DNA of 64,000 bases, taken from positions 1 to 64,000 of the forward strand of contig CASDTH010000004.1 of the NCBI GenBank assembly GCA_949283655.1. The letters run 5' to 3'. The position numbers and the translations under genes were made by a program. The notes under the pieces were generated by a model, which was not told where the DNA came from, did not search any database, and saw nothing but the letters and a program-made list of their open reading frames with translations. Source of the stretch: an uncultured bacterium. Lineage in GTDB: Bacteria > Bacillota > Clostridia > Oscillospirales > Acutalibacteraceae. Each line of letters starts with the position of its first letter. Position 1 is the stretch's first letter. Positions 42,727-50,549 of the stretch are shown one piece after another.

Positions 42727-43056
42727 CAAGGGATTGCGTTGCAATTAGGAGAAGTGGGGCAAAGCTGTTGATGTGCATATTTCGGAAAACGACCTGTGAA
42801 ACGGCGGAATGTGCCAGCCCTATGAGGGCGTAGGTGGTCATCTGTTCGCGATTGCCTGCGCTTCTGTGCAAGGATATAGGAAACCAAAATCGTGCGCTCC
42901 TCCGAAAACGGATAATTCCTGCACGGGGCACTTGCATGCTACCCTGCACACGGTGGGGCAGATTACGCTTGTAGCGGATTTCATGAACGTTCGACGCGCT
43001 GCATTCCATACTAAAGAAGTGCGAAACGCCATTGCCCGGCAAAACGAAAAAACCTC
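42727..43056. other. Intergenic stretch with no recognised gene
   Basis: About 330 bases between the XRE gene and the tRNA terminator. Short open frames exist but lack ribosome-binding sites and coding character. I see no repeat or clear RNA fold. Confidence 0.5.
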
Positions 43057-43059
43057 AAG

Positions 43060-43087
43060 CCCAGTATCTACAAGGCTTGAGGCTCTT
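43060..43087 (-). terminator. Terminator of tRNA-Gly
   Basis: Minus-strand stem CTCAAGCC/GGCTTGAG with a 12-base loop, followed by GTTTTTTCG, directly behind the tRNA. Confidence 0.85.
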
Positions 43088-43093
43088 TCTATG

Positions 43094-43168
43094 TGGAGCG
43101 GGAAACGGGATTCGAACCCGCGACTTTCGGCTTGGGAAGCCGACGCTCTACCGCTGAACTACTCCCGC
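43094..43168 (-). tRNA. tRNA-Gly (anticodon CCC)
   Basis: 75 bases with encoded CCA. Acceptor GCGGGAG/TTCCCGC, D-loop AGTTCAGCGGTAGAGC, anticodon stem TCGGC/GCCGA with loop TTCCCAA (anticodon CCC, reading GGG), and T-arm GCGGGTTCGAATCCCGT. All stems pair. It has its own promoter and terminator. Confidence 0.97.
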
Positions 43169-43178
43169 AACATCTAAT

Positions 43179-43207
43179 ATTATAACACATGGCCTTTTAA
43201 AAATCAA
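43179..43207 (-). promoter_or_regulatory. Promoter of tRNA-Gly
   Basis: Minus-strand TTGATT (43202-43207), 17-base spacer, perfect TATAAT (43179-43184), ending 10 bases before the mature 5' end. Confidence 0.8.
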
Positions 43208-43220
43208 TCCCTTTTCGCTG

Positions 43221-43787
43221 TTAAAACAAGGCCTTTTTATTGGAGGTGGAGCTAACCGCAGCCGAAAAACAGGGACTGCTCATTAAAACAGAATAGGCAG
43301 TATCAATTTTCGGGCACACCAAAAGGGCGATGCAGTTCTCCGCCGACAACAGGCGCGCGTGGGACAGCTTTTGATATTCGGCAGGGGCCAATGTTTGGAA
43401 GGTTTGCATTTTCAGTTGGATATGGGCGTTTAAAGCGCGGATAATCTCTTGGCTGTCAGCGCCCGCTTCCAGGAAAAAAATCGCAACCTCATCTGCGCTG
43501 GTGTTAAGCGCGCTCATGTATACGGCGTAGTCGCTCAACAGGGAGAGATCAAAATCGTAATGCAGGGAGATGGTTTGGGGTTCTAATCGCGTCATATTGT
43601 CCACTGGGGTTTGGCTGATTACAGCCGACGCCAAACTTTCCGCTGTGATGGAAGAGGAGGAGCTGTCCGAATCCATATTTTTTTCTACGCCGTTGGGCGA
43701 TACGCCCGGGGCGCCGCAGGAAGAGAGAACGCATAACAAAAGAGCCATAACAACAATCAAAAAACGGGGCAAACGGTAGCCTTGCAT
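43221..43787 (-). CDS. DUF4358-like lipoprotein
   Basis: 188 residues. A lipoprotein signal peptide with lipobox LSSC (Cys at ~24) is followed by a Ser-rich linker and a domain with YAVYMSALNTSADEVAIFFLEAG and IIRALNAHIQLKMQTF, which fits DUF4358 of clostridial lipoproteins. It should be anchored outside the membrane; function unknown. It has a long leader of about 210 bases that contains two tandem structured repeats. The ATG follows AAGGGGAG. Confidence 0.75.
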   Translation of the reverse strand: MQGYRLPRFLIVVMALLLCVLSSCGAPGVSPNGVEKNMDSDSSSSSITAESLASAVISQTPVDNMTRLEPQTISLHYDFDLSLLSDYAVYMSALNTSADEVAIFFLEAGADSQEIIRALNAHIQLKMQTFQTLAPAEYQKLSHARLLSAENCIALLVCPKIDTAYSVLMSSPCFSAAVSSTSNKKALF

Positions 43788-43845
43788 TGCAGTTCCACTC
43801 CCCTTCTATAAAATAGGATCCCGATATCTGTTCAGAAAATGTCTA

Positions 43846-44009
43846 TACGGGCCGAACGCCAATGTTCTCCGGAACAGCCCAGGGCTATGATTGGCGTGCT
43901 GTTGCAGTGAGGTTATTTCGCCGAGGCCCAGCGAAAGCGGGCCGAACGCCAATGTTCTCCGGAACAGCCCAAATCTTTGATTTGGTTGCTGTTCCGTGAG
44001 GTTATTATA
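43846..44009 (-). repeat. Tandem ~90-base structured repeat in the lipoprotein leader
   Basis: A 34-base sequence starting CGGGCCGAACGCCAATG is present identically at 43848-43881 and 43938-43971. The flanking bases are also related, ending in TGAGGTTATT on the plus strand, so the unit is about 90 bases. Each unit can fold: in the distal copy GGAACAGC-CCAAATC pairs with GATTTGG-GCTGTTCC, and TGTTC/GAACA pairs in both copies. It lies between the predicted promoter and the lipoprotein start codon. No known riboswitch was recognised. Confidence 0.7.
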
Positions 44010-44031
44010 ACACAAACCCCCGGGAAAGAAA
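44004..44031 (-). promoter_or_regulatory. Probable promoter of the lipoprotein leader
   Basis: Perfect minus-strand TATAAT (44004-44009) with a weak -35 TTTCTT (44026-44031). It places both tandem units inside the 5' untranslated leader. Confidence 0.5.
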
Positions 44032-44143
44032 CTACAAAAGAATTACAATTTTTGTGCGCTATATGTAATAATCAGGGATTCTTATAAAAAATATGTGCAA
44101 TATTCACCACAACAGGACACAAGTGGAGAAAAACAGTTTCGGT

Positions 44144-44172
44144 TTGCTCTCGCTGCTTGTTCATGATATAAT
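44144..44172 (+). promoter_or_regulatory. Promoter of the 102-residue gene and the PLC-family gene
   Basis: TTGCTC (44144-44149), 17-base spacer, perfect TATAAT (44167-44172). Confidence 0.65.
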
Positions 44173-44221
44173 AAATTTTCTAAAAGCCTGTTGTAGGGGA
44201 GAAACGGGGGGAGACGCTGAG

Positions 44222-44530
44222 ATGGCAAAGGAAAGCCACCCAGAGGATAGAGTGTATCATCTAATTGAAGCTTATGCAAGGGGGCTTTGTGATACTGACT
44301 CTTTTACCGGGGAATTCATTGCGCTTTGTCAGGGGCCCGCGCTGAACGGATGCTCAAGCGAGGAGCTTGACCTGATGGAATCGCTTTGTGCAGGCGCACA
44401 GCGCTTTTCAGAGGAGAAATATGGGGGTGGCAGGGAGCTGCTAAACGAAGCGCAATTTCGGGATTTTTTTGATCGATTGTATACTCAATTAAGCGGCTGG
44501 GTTCCCTATTCGGTGCGCAAATGCTTTTGA
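44222..44530 (+). CDS. Small acidic helical protein, unknown function
   Basis: 102 residues, ATG eight bases after GGGGGAG. Mostly helical and acidic, with VYHLIEAYARGLCDTDSFTGEF at its start and FRDFFDRLYTQLSGW at its end. The general look recalls small colicin-immunity-like proteins, but no toxin is adjacent and I do not assign it. It is 34 bases ahead of the PLC-family gene and shares its promoter. Confidence 0.65.
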   Translation: MAKESHPEDRVYHLIEAYARGLCDTDSFTGEFIALCQGPALNGCSSEELDLMESLCAGAQRFSEEKYGGGRELLNEAQFRDFFDRLYTQLSGWVPYSVRKCF

Positions 44531-44564
44531 TAAAACGCCTTATTATTGAGAAAGGAGAGGGATT

Positions 44565-45533
44565 ATGCCCGCTTTTTCCACACATTATCTGTTTGCCCGA
44601 GAATTGCTGGGCGATTTACAGGCATCTATGCCAGAGTTTCAGCTGAGCCCAGATGCGGTCTATTATGGGACGCAGGGGCCGGATGTTTTCTTTTTTCACC
44701 GGGTTTTGCCGACGATGCCTGGCAAAAGCCTGAACCCTGTGGGCTCCCAGATGCATCGGGCCAACCCGAATGTGCTGTTTGGCGCCATGCTAACCTACGC
44801 ACAGAAATTGCCGGACAAGACAGCGGAGCGGGAGGCGGCGCTTTCTTATATTTATGGCTTTTTATTGCACTATGCGCTGGACAGAGTGGCCCACCCTTAC
44901 GTTTATGCAACGCAGAATGCTATGATAAAGAGGCGCCATATTTGGTATGTGAAGGGTGTGGTACACAATCGGGTGGAATATGCGCTGGATATGCTGATGC
45001 TGCGCCGCCACTTACAGGTTGCATCTGCTCGTCAATTTGAAACAAAGCAGGTGCTCTCTACCGACAGTGCACTTCTGGATGCGATGGCGAGGGTGCTTTC
45101 GTTTGCGGCGCAGGAGGCCCTGCATGCCAAGGTGAGCCGGGCGCAGGCGCAGCAGGCGTTTTGTGATACGCGGGCTGTGCAATCCGCCTTGACGGATCGG
45201 TATGGCTGGAAGCTACCGGTGATGGCGTTGCTTCAGCTGCCGGTATATCCCTTCCTCGGCCCGTGCCTGACGACGATGTTACGCCGCACACAGGCGGACA
45301 GCCGCTGGGACTATGCCAATGACCGTAAGCAGAGGTGGGCGTATCCGGCGGATCCGGCTCGCACAAGCTGTGAGAGCTTTGAGGAGCTATTTGCCCGCGC
45401 AAAAGAGGATGCACTGTGCCTGACGGCGGCTTTCCAAGAGGCACTGGCCGGCCATAGAGACGCTTTGGAGCAGGCGGTCGGGCAGATTTCGTTTCTCACT
45501 GGCCTACCTGTTACCGGGCAGTCACTTCATTAA
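44565..45533 (+). CDS. Zinc-dependent phospholipase C family protein
   Basis: 322 residues. It has the His/Asp pattern of the zinc_dep_PLC family (PF00882): an N-terminal FSTHYLFARELL, GTQGPDVFFFH, GFLLHYALDRVAHPYVYA and HNRVEYALDMLML. There is no signal peptide, so unlike secreted clostridial alpha-toxin it should be cytoplasmic. Such intracellular members are common in Clostridia and their substrate is not established. luxS follows by 34 bases. Confidence 0.82.
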   Translation: MPAFSTHYLFARELLGDLQASMPEFQLSPDAVYYGTQGPDVFFFHRVLPTMPGKSLNPVGSQMHRANPNVLFGAMLTYAQKLPDKTAEREAALSYIYGFLLHYALDRVAHPYVYATQNAMIKRRHIWYVKGVVHNRVEYALDMLMLRRHLQVASARQFETKQVLSTDSALLDAMARVLSFAAQEALHAKVSRAQAQQAFCDTRAVQSALTDRYGWKLPVMALLQLPVYPFLGPCLTTMLRRTQADSRWDYANDRKQRWAYPADPARTSCESFEELFARAKEDALCLTAAFQEALAGHRDALEQAVGQISFLTGLPVTGQSLH

Positions 45534-45567
45534 AAGGACCAATCTACATAGAAAGGAAGAATCAAAA

Positions 45568-46026
45568 ATGGAACGTATTGCGAGTTTTCAGGTTGACCAT
45601 ACCAAGTTGCCGTGCGGGATGTATCTCTCGCGCGTGGATGGGGAGATCGATACATATGATTTGCGCACCCGCCGCCCAAACCAGGAGCCGGTGATGGAAA
45701 ACGCTGCACTGCACACGGTAGAGCATCTGTTTGCCACCTTTGTGCGCAATGCTGCTGATGCGAAGCAGGTGGTCTATTTTGGGCCTATGGGGTGCCGTAC
45801 GGGATTCTATTTTCTGACCTGCGGGATGGATCGCCAGCGCGCGATTGATTTGACCCGGGAGGCGTTTGCCTTTATCGCGGGATATGAAGGGAAAATTCCA
45901 GGCGCCTCCGAGCGGGAATGCGGCAACTGGCGCGACCATGATTTGGAAGGGGCAAAAAAAGAAGCGCAGAAAATGGAAATGTTATTAAAAAATTGGACGG
46001 TTGAGCAGTTAAAATACCCAGAATAG
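45568..46026 (+). CDS. luxS: S-ribosylhomocysteine lyase LuxS
   Basis: 152 residues. Metal-binding HTVEHLFA (residues ~49-56) plus the catalytic Cys in FGPMGCRTGFY and the later ERECGNWRDHDL. It splits S-ribosylhomocysteine to homocysteine and the precursor of AI-2, as part of the activated methyl cycle. The N-terminus, ASFQVDHTKLPCGMYLS, is typical. No pfs or metabolic partner is adjacent. Confidence 0.97.
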   Translation: MERIASFQVDHTKLPCGMYLSRVDGEIDTYDLRTRRPNQEPVMENAALHTVEHLFATFVRNAADAKQVVYFGPMGCRTGFYFLTCGMDRQRAIDLTREAFAFIAGYEGKIPGASERECGNWRDHDLEGAKKEAQKMEMLLKNWTVEQLKYPE

Positions 46027-46068
46027 AGCGGGATGTCTTGTGTAAAACGCCGAAAAACTGCGAAAAGC

Positions 46069-46097
46069 TTGCGCCGAATGAACCTCCTGTGTATAAT
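46069..46097 (+). promoter_or_regulatory. Promoter of the M23 peptidase gene
   Basis: TTGCGC (46069-46074), 17-base spacer, perfect TATAAT (46092-46097). Confidence 0.7.
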
Positions 46098-46108
46098 GGT
46101 AACTAAAT

Positions 46109-46125
46109 TGTAACCGTTTTGTAAC
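46109..46125 (+). promoter_or_regulatory. WalR (YycF)-type box
   Basis: TGTAAC-CGTTT-TGTAAC matches exactly the WalR consensus TGTWAH-N5-TGTWAH. It is followed by another CGTTT and TGTAGG, a partial third repeat. It starts 11 bases after the -10, so WalR bound here would more likely repress this promoter. Confidence 0.6.
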
Positions 46126-46163
46126 CGTTTTGTAGGATGAAAAAGGTTGGAGGTGTCTCTGTA

Positions 46164-48128
46164 ATGTCGCTCAAGCATGCCAAGCGGGAAAAGGCGGAAG
46201 CCACCGTGCAGGAAGATGCCATCAAGCGGACAGAGGACAGCATGGAAGCGGCGCAGGCCGCAGTAGATAAAGCAAAACATTCACAGGCCCAGGAGATTGG
46301 TCAATCGGTGAGCGCAGCGCTGCAAATAGCTGGCCGCCAAGTGACTTGGGTCGGCTTGCAGGCGCAGCGCTATACGGCGCGGGCTTACCGCAGGATAGAG
46401 AAGTATCTCTGGCGGCTGACCGGTTTGATCGGGTTCGGGTTTCGGCTCGCTTTTGTTTCAATAGACCGGTATGCGTTTAAGGCTTACTACGAAGCGGCGG
46501 ATGAAGCAAAGTTCCTGCGCAGGGAAATTCTTTCGGTGCGCAAAAATCTGAGGCGATGCCTCAAGCGCAGCCCACTCTCGATTTTTCCGGTGCTTGGGCA
46601 TTATACGGCGAAGGCGTTCCGCCGGCATAAAAGGCTGTTTACAACCCTGTTTAACACGGCGCTGCCGGTTGGCGCCTGTGTTCTGCTTGCAGTTACAGTC
46701 GCACACTGGGGCAGCGTAACCTTTGCGCTGGAGGTCACTTATAACGGCGAGAGCATTGGATATGTGGAAAGTGAATCTGTTTATCTGGAGGCGGAAAAGC
46801 TGGCCCTCGGGCGGATTGTGACGGATACGCAGCAGGCTGAAGCGCCACAGGCAGAGAATACGGCGGCAGATGCTGGCGCCCGGGTAGTAAACCTGAGCAC
46901 GCGCAGCCTGGAGGTTAAGCAGCAGGAAGACACATCGGATGAGCTCCTGGCAAAGCCTTCCTATAAGCTGAGCCTGGTTTCGATTGATAAGCTGACGGAT
47001 GCAAACGCAATGTCGGATAAGCTAATCGAATATTCGAGCAGCAATATTACCAATGCATGTGGCATTTATGTAGATGGCACATTTGTCTGTGCGGTGAAAA
47101 ATGAGACGGATGCCGTCAGCGTTTTTGATAAGCTGCTTGATGAGAAGCAAACAAACGAGGCCAACACCATTGTTGACTTTGTGGAAAAGGTTAGCTATGT
47201 GCAGGGCCTCTACCCAGATAATGAGCAGACGATGTGGGATGCGGAGCGCTTAGAGGAGAAGCTGCGCAGCAAAAAGGCCGAGGCCGTTTACTACACTGTG
47301 CAGGATGGGGACACCCCCTCTGAAATTGCGCAGGCAAACGATTTGACAACCAAAGAGCTCATGGCGCTCAACCCGGGCCTGACAGAGACGATCCATGTGG
47401 GGGATTCCCTGCTGATTTCAAATGAAGTGAATTTTGTGCGCGTCAAGGTGATTAAAACCGTGCAGCGCACAGAGGAGATCCCGTTTGAAACGGAAGAGAT
47501 TAAAACCTCCAGTATGTATCAGGGCAGGACAAAGACGATTCGGGAAGGCGTTAACGGTGAGCGCCAGGTTACAGAGCTTGTCACCTATATTGACAATATT
47601 GCGGTTAGCACAGAGCAGGTCAGCAGCAAGGTGACGAAGGAGCCTGTGAGCAAAAAGGTAAATGTGGGCACAAAAGCCCGCAGCAGCTACAGCGGCGGCG
47701 CCTACAGCTCCTCTACGACGCCGGAGTATTATGATACCGGGTCCGTTTCCACACAGATGATGTGGCCCGCGCCATATGCGCGTCAGGTTTCCCAAAGCTA
47801 TGGGCACAATGGCCATAGGGGGATGGATATCACAAGGAACGGCGCTCTGGGCAGCCCGATTGTTGCCGCAGCGAGCGGTACGGTTACCTATGCCGGCTGG
47901 GATTCCACCGGGCATGGTTACCGCGTTGTGATCAACCATGGGAATGGGCTGCAAACCTCCTATTCCCATTGCCAAAAGGGCTCGATCCGTGTGCGCGTGG
48001 GGCAGTCGGTATCGCAGGGGCAGCGGATTGCCAGCATTGGTTCAACGGGTAATTCAACGGGCCCGCACCTGCATTTTGAGGTGTCGCGCAATGGCGTGCG
48101 CGTCAACCCGAGGCCATATATCTCATAG
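46164..48128 (+). CDS. Membrane-anchored LysM-G5-M23 cell wall peptidase
   Basis: 654 residues; ATG ten bases after GGAGG, chosen over an upstream ATG lacking a site. About 160 cytoplasmic, helix-rich residues precede one membrane segment (~163-185). Outside are an unassigned domain, a LysM (~376-420, YYTVQDGDTPSEIAQ), a G5 domain (~426-503) and a Ser/Tyr/Gly linker. The C-terminal M23 metallopeptidase (~544-651) keeps its zinc ligands in HRGMD and HLHFE. It should cut peptidoglycan peptide bridges. The large cytoplasmic part is unusual for this class. A WalR-type box sits at the promoter. Confidence 0.9.
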   Translation: MSLKHAKREKAEATVQEDAIKRTEDSMEAAQAAVDKAKHSQAQEIGQSVSAALQIAGRQVTWVGLQAQRYTARAYRRIEKYLWRLTGLIGFGFRLAFVSIDRYAFKAYYEAADEAKFLRREILSVRKNLRRCLKRSPLSIFPVLGHYTAKAFRRHKRLFTTLFNTALPVGACVLLAVTVAHWGSVTFALEVTYNGESIGYVESESVYLEAEKLALGRIVTDTQQAEAPQAENTAADAGARVVNLSTRSLEVKQQEDTSDELLAKPSYKLSLVSIDKLTDANAMSDKLIEYSSSNITNACGIYVDGTFVCAVKNETDAVSVFDKLLDEKQTNEANTIVDFVEKVSYVQGLYPDNEQTMWDAERLEEKLRSKKAEAVYYTVQDGDTPSEIAQANDLTTKELMALNPGLTETIHVGDSLLISNEVNFVRVKVIKTVQRTEEIPFETEEIKTSSMYQGRTKTIREGVNGERQVTELVTYIDNIAVSTEQVSSKVTKEPVSKKVNVGTKARSSYSGGAYSSSTTPEYYDTGSVSTQMMWPAPYARQVSQSYGHNGHRGMDITRNGALGSPIVAAASGTVTYAGWDSTGHGYRVVINHGNGLQTSYSHCQKGSIRVRVGQSVSQGQRIASIGSTGNSTGPHLHFEVSRNGVRVNPRPYIS

Positions 48129-48169
48129 TGGTTTGCTTAAGCAGCGCTGCGTAAAGCAGTGCGGATAGA

Positions 48170-48207
48170 AGAGCCATGGGCATTTGATAGGCCCGTGGCT
48201 CTTTTTT
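48170..48207 (+). terminator. Terminator of the M23 gene
   Basis: Stem AGAGCCATGGGC/GCCCGTGGCTCT with one G-T pair, followed by TTTTTT. Confidence 0.88.
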
Positions 48208-48225
48208 GCGGCCAGGCGCCTTGGT

Positions 48226-48254
48226 TTGACAAGATGAGCGAAGTGTGCTATGCT
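48226..48254 (+). promoter_or_regulatory. Promoter of the thiamine operon
   Basis: Perfect TTGACA (48226-48231), 17-base spacer, TATGCT (48249-48254), directly ahead of the TPP aptamer. Confidence 0.75.
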
Positions 48255-48273
48255 AAACCCGGTCAAAACAACA

Positions 48274-48359
48274 AAAACAGGGGAGCCGCCACCGGCTGAG
48301 AGGAAGGCAAAGCCTTCGACCCTCGAACCTGATCTGGATTATGCCAGCGTAGGGAGTTA
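48274..48359 (+). ncRNA. TPP riboswitch (THI element)
   Basis: All conserved parts of the aptamer are present: GGGGAGCC, CCGGCTGAGAGG, a variable stem AAGGC/GCCTT, then GACCCTCGAACCTGATCTGG and TATGCCAGCGTAGGGA. Thiamine pyrophosphate binding should favour the terminator that follows, turning off the uptake operon. Confidence 0.96.
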
Positions 48360-48377
48360 TAGAGCCGTGCATCCACT

Positions 48378-48407
48378 CCCGCTGTCACAGCGGGATTTTT
48401 GTTTTTT
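48378..48407 (+). terminator. Riboswitch-controlled terminator
   Basis: CCCGCTG-TCA-CAGCGGG followed by ATTTTTGTTTTTT, about 20 bases after the aptamer. It is the expression platform. Confidence 0.85.
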
Positions 48408-48455
48408 CGACCATATAATCTGGCCGCTTGGTCAAAAATACAGGAGGGATTTTAG

Positions 48456-48752
48456 ATGAACGCAAGTGTAGCAATTCAGGTCCTGCCCGGTGTACAGGGG
48501 GAAGAGGTGCTTCGCATCGTCGATGAGGTGATCGCCTACATCAAATCCAGCGGGCTGAATACCTATGTGGGCCCCTTTGAAACCACGATTGAGGGCGATT
48601 ACGATCAGCTGATGGAAATCGTGAAGGAATGCCAGCTCATCTGCATCCGCGCTGGCGCGCCGAGTGTGATGTCCTATGTCAAAATCAACTATAAGCCGGG
48701 TGCAGACGGGGTGTGGACGATTGAGAAAAAAGTTAAAAAGCATCACGAATAA
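48456..48752 (+). CDS. MTH1187-type thiamine-binding protein
   Basis: 98 residues, ATG after AGGAGGG. Ferredoxin-like fold of the thiamine-binding (DUF77, PF01910) family: ASVAIQVLPGVQGEEVLRIVDEVIAYIKSSGL, YVGPFETTIEGDYDQLMEIV and SYVKINYKPG. Related YkoF and MTH1187 proteins bind thiamine or its pyrimidine part. First gene under the TPP riboswitch; its end overlaps the permease start by 32 bases. Confidence 0.88.
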   Translation: MNASVAIQVLPGVQGEEVLRIVDEVIAYIKSSGLNTYVGPFETTIEGDYDQLMEIVKECQLICIRAGAPSVMSYVKINYKPGADGVWTIEKKVKKHHE

Positions 48753-49491
48753 GCTGTATTCTGCGGCGGGGATCGTCCTGCTCCTGCTACTGTGGCAGGC
48801 GCTGTGCTCCTTTGGCGTGGTGGCAGATTACATGCTGCCTTCGCCCTGGACAGTTTGCAAATCGTTTATCGAGTCGTTTCCCGTCCTGATGGGCCATGCG
48901 AAAACCTCGCTGCTGGAGGCGTTGCTTGGCCTCTCCATCGGCATCGCGTTGGCGTTTGTGATCGCGGTGGTGATGGATCGCTTCCGTGTGATTTACCAAA
49001 TGACCTATCCGCTGCTCGTGATTACGCAGGCGATCCCGGTGGTGGCCATCGCGCCGCTGCTGGTGCTGTGGCTCGGCTATGATATGACGCCGAAGGTGGT
49101 GCTGATCGTGATCGTCTGCTTCTTTCCGGTGGCTATCGGCCTGCTGGACGGGCTGCGGGCCGCCGATGAGGATCAGATGAGCCTGCTGCGCGCCATGGGA
49201 GCGAACCGGCTGCAAATCTTCTGGCATATCAAGCTGCCGGGGGCGTTGCCCGCCTTTTTTTCCGGGCTGAAGATCTCCGTCTCGTTTTCCATTGTCGGCG
49301 CAGTGATCGCAGAATGGCTCGGTGGGCAAAGCGGGCTCGGCGTATATATGACGCTTGCGCGTAAATCCTTCGCGTATGCTGATATGTTCGCCGTGATCTT
49401 CCTGGTGGTTGCCATCAGCCTTGTGATGATGGGGCTGACTGGATTCCTGGAAAAAAAGCTGACGCCCTGGCGCCAGATCAAAAAGACATGA
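48721..49491 (+). CDS. thiX: ABC transporter permease, thiamine-precursor uptake (ThiX-like)
   Basis: 256 residues from a TTG inside the preceding gene; the start is uncertain because no clear ribosome-binding site is present. Six membrane segments and the EAA-type loop (DEDQMSLLRAMGANRLQIFWHIKLPGALPAFFSGL) place it in the BPD_transp_1 family of NitT/TauT/ThiX permeases. It works with the lipoprotein and ATPase downstream. Confidence 0.88.
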   Translation: MRKKLKSITNKLYSAAGIVLLLLLWQALCSFGVVADYMLPSPWTVCKSFIESFPVLMGHAKTSLLEALLGLSIGIALAFVIAVVMDRFRVIYQMTYPLLVITQAIPVVAIAPLLVLWLGYDMTPKVVLIVIVCFFPVAIGLLDGLRAADEDQMSLLRAMGANRLQIFWHIKLPGALPAFFSGLKISVSFSIVGAVIAEWLGGQSGLGVYMTLARKSFAYADMFAVIFLVVAISLVMMGLTGFLEKKLTPWRQIKKT

Positions 49492-49521
49492 GCAGTATTC
49501 TGATAAAAGGAGAAATGAACG

Positions 49522-50526
49522 ATGAAATGGACAAAGCGCGCTTTGGCGCTTTTGATGGCTGCTGTCTGTGTGCTCGCCGCCTTTGCCGGCTGCGCGAGGG
49601 AGGAAGGAGATACTGGCGCGCAGCAAAAGGCGAAAATCACCGTTGTGTTGGATTGGACGCCGAACACAAACCACACGGGCCTCTACGTTGCGCTGAAGAA
49701 CGGATATTTTACTGATAACGGCCTGGAGGTCACGATTGAGCAGCCGCCTGAGGATGGCGCAGAGGCCTTGGTCGCCTCCAATAAGGCGCAGTTCGGCATC
49801 AGCTTTCAGGAGAATGTCGCCAGTGCGCTGACGGCGGATTCCCCGCTGCCCATCACGGCGGTCGCCGCAATCATTCAACATAATACGTCCGGGATTATCT
49901 CTCTCAAAGAAAGCAATATCACCTCGCCGAAGGGTATGGCAGGGCACACCTACGCCTCCTGGAATACGCCTATCGAGCAGGCAATCCTGCGGGATGTCAT
50001 TGAGAAGGACGGCGGCGATTTCAGCAAGGTGGAGATGATTTACAACACCGCGACGGATGTGGTGACCGCCTTGCAGACCAATATTGACACCGTTTGGATT
50101 TATTACGCATGGGATGGCATTGCAACTGAGGTGAAGGGGTTGGAGACCAACTATTTCGCCTTTAAGGATATCAACCCTGCCCTGGATTTCTACACGCCTG
50201 TGCTCATTGCGAACGACACGTTCCTCAGCGAGCATCCCGACCAGGCGAAGGCTTTCCTGAAGGCCGCACGGATGGGCTATGAATACAGCATTGAGCACCC
50301 GGAGGAGGCCGCCGGCATCCTCTGCGAATATGCGCCGGGTACGGATGAGGAGATCGCCGTTGCCAGCCAAAAATACCTGGCCACGCAGTATAAGGCCGAG
50401 GTGGAGCGCTGGGGCGAAATCGACCAGGAGCGCTGGGATACCTTCTACGATTGGCTGTATGAAAACAAGGTGATCGCCAAGGAGATCCCTGACGGGCAGG
50501 GCTTTACCAACGACTATTTGAATTGA
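49522..50526 (+). CDS. thiY: ABC transporter substrate-binding lipoprotein (ThiY-like, NMT1/THI5)
   Basis: 334 residues. Lipoprotein signal peptide with lipobox AFAGC (Cys at ~24). The NMT1/THI5-like domain opens ITVVLDWTPNTNHTGLYVALKNGYF, typical of ThiY proteins that bind formylaminopyrimidine or HMP. ATG after AAAGGAGAAATGAACG. Under TPP control it should bring thiamine pyrimidine precursors to the permease. Confidence 0.9.
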   Translation: MKWTKRALALLMAAVCVLAAFAGCAREEGDTGAQQKAKITVVLDWTPNTNHTGLYVALKNGYFTDNGLEVTIEQPPEDGAEALVASNKAQFGISFQENVASALTADSPLPITAVAAIIQHNTSGIISLKESNITSPKGMAGHTYASWNTPIEQAILRDVIEKDGGDFSKVEMIYNTATDVVTALQTNIDTVWIYYAWDGIATEVKGLETNYFAFKDINPALDFYTPVLIANDTFLSEHPDQAKAFLKAARMGYEYSIEHPEEAAGILCEYAPGTDEEIAVASQKYLATQYKAEVERWGEIDQERWDTFYDWLYENKVIAKEIPDGQGFTNDYLN

Positions 50527-50549
50527 GCATGGAAGGAAGAGGCGCTGAG

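Noticed and set aside
43848..43971. Two-copy 34-base repeat considered as a CRISPR remnant
   Set aside because: Only two copies, related flanks rather than unique spacers, and no cas genes in the window.
43806..44015. Minus-strand frame containing a repeated peptide GLFRRTLAFGP
   Set aside because: The repeat is explained by the tandem leader elements; the frame has no ribosome-binding site and sits in an untranslated leader.
44222..44530. Colicin-immunity-like protein
   Set aside because: Resemblance is only general (small, acidic, helical); no toxin gene is near, so no function is assigned.
48787..50370. Long open frame (527 codons) on the minus strand opposite the thiamine permease and lipoprotein genes
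   Set aside because: Shadow frame caused by GC-rich codon bias; the plus-strand genes have clear family motifs, ribosome-binding sites and a TPP riboswitch.
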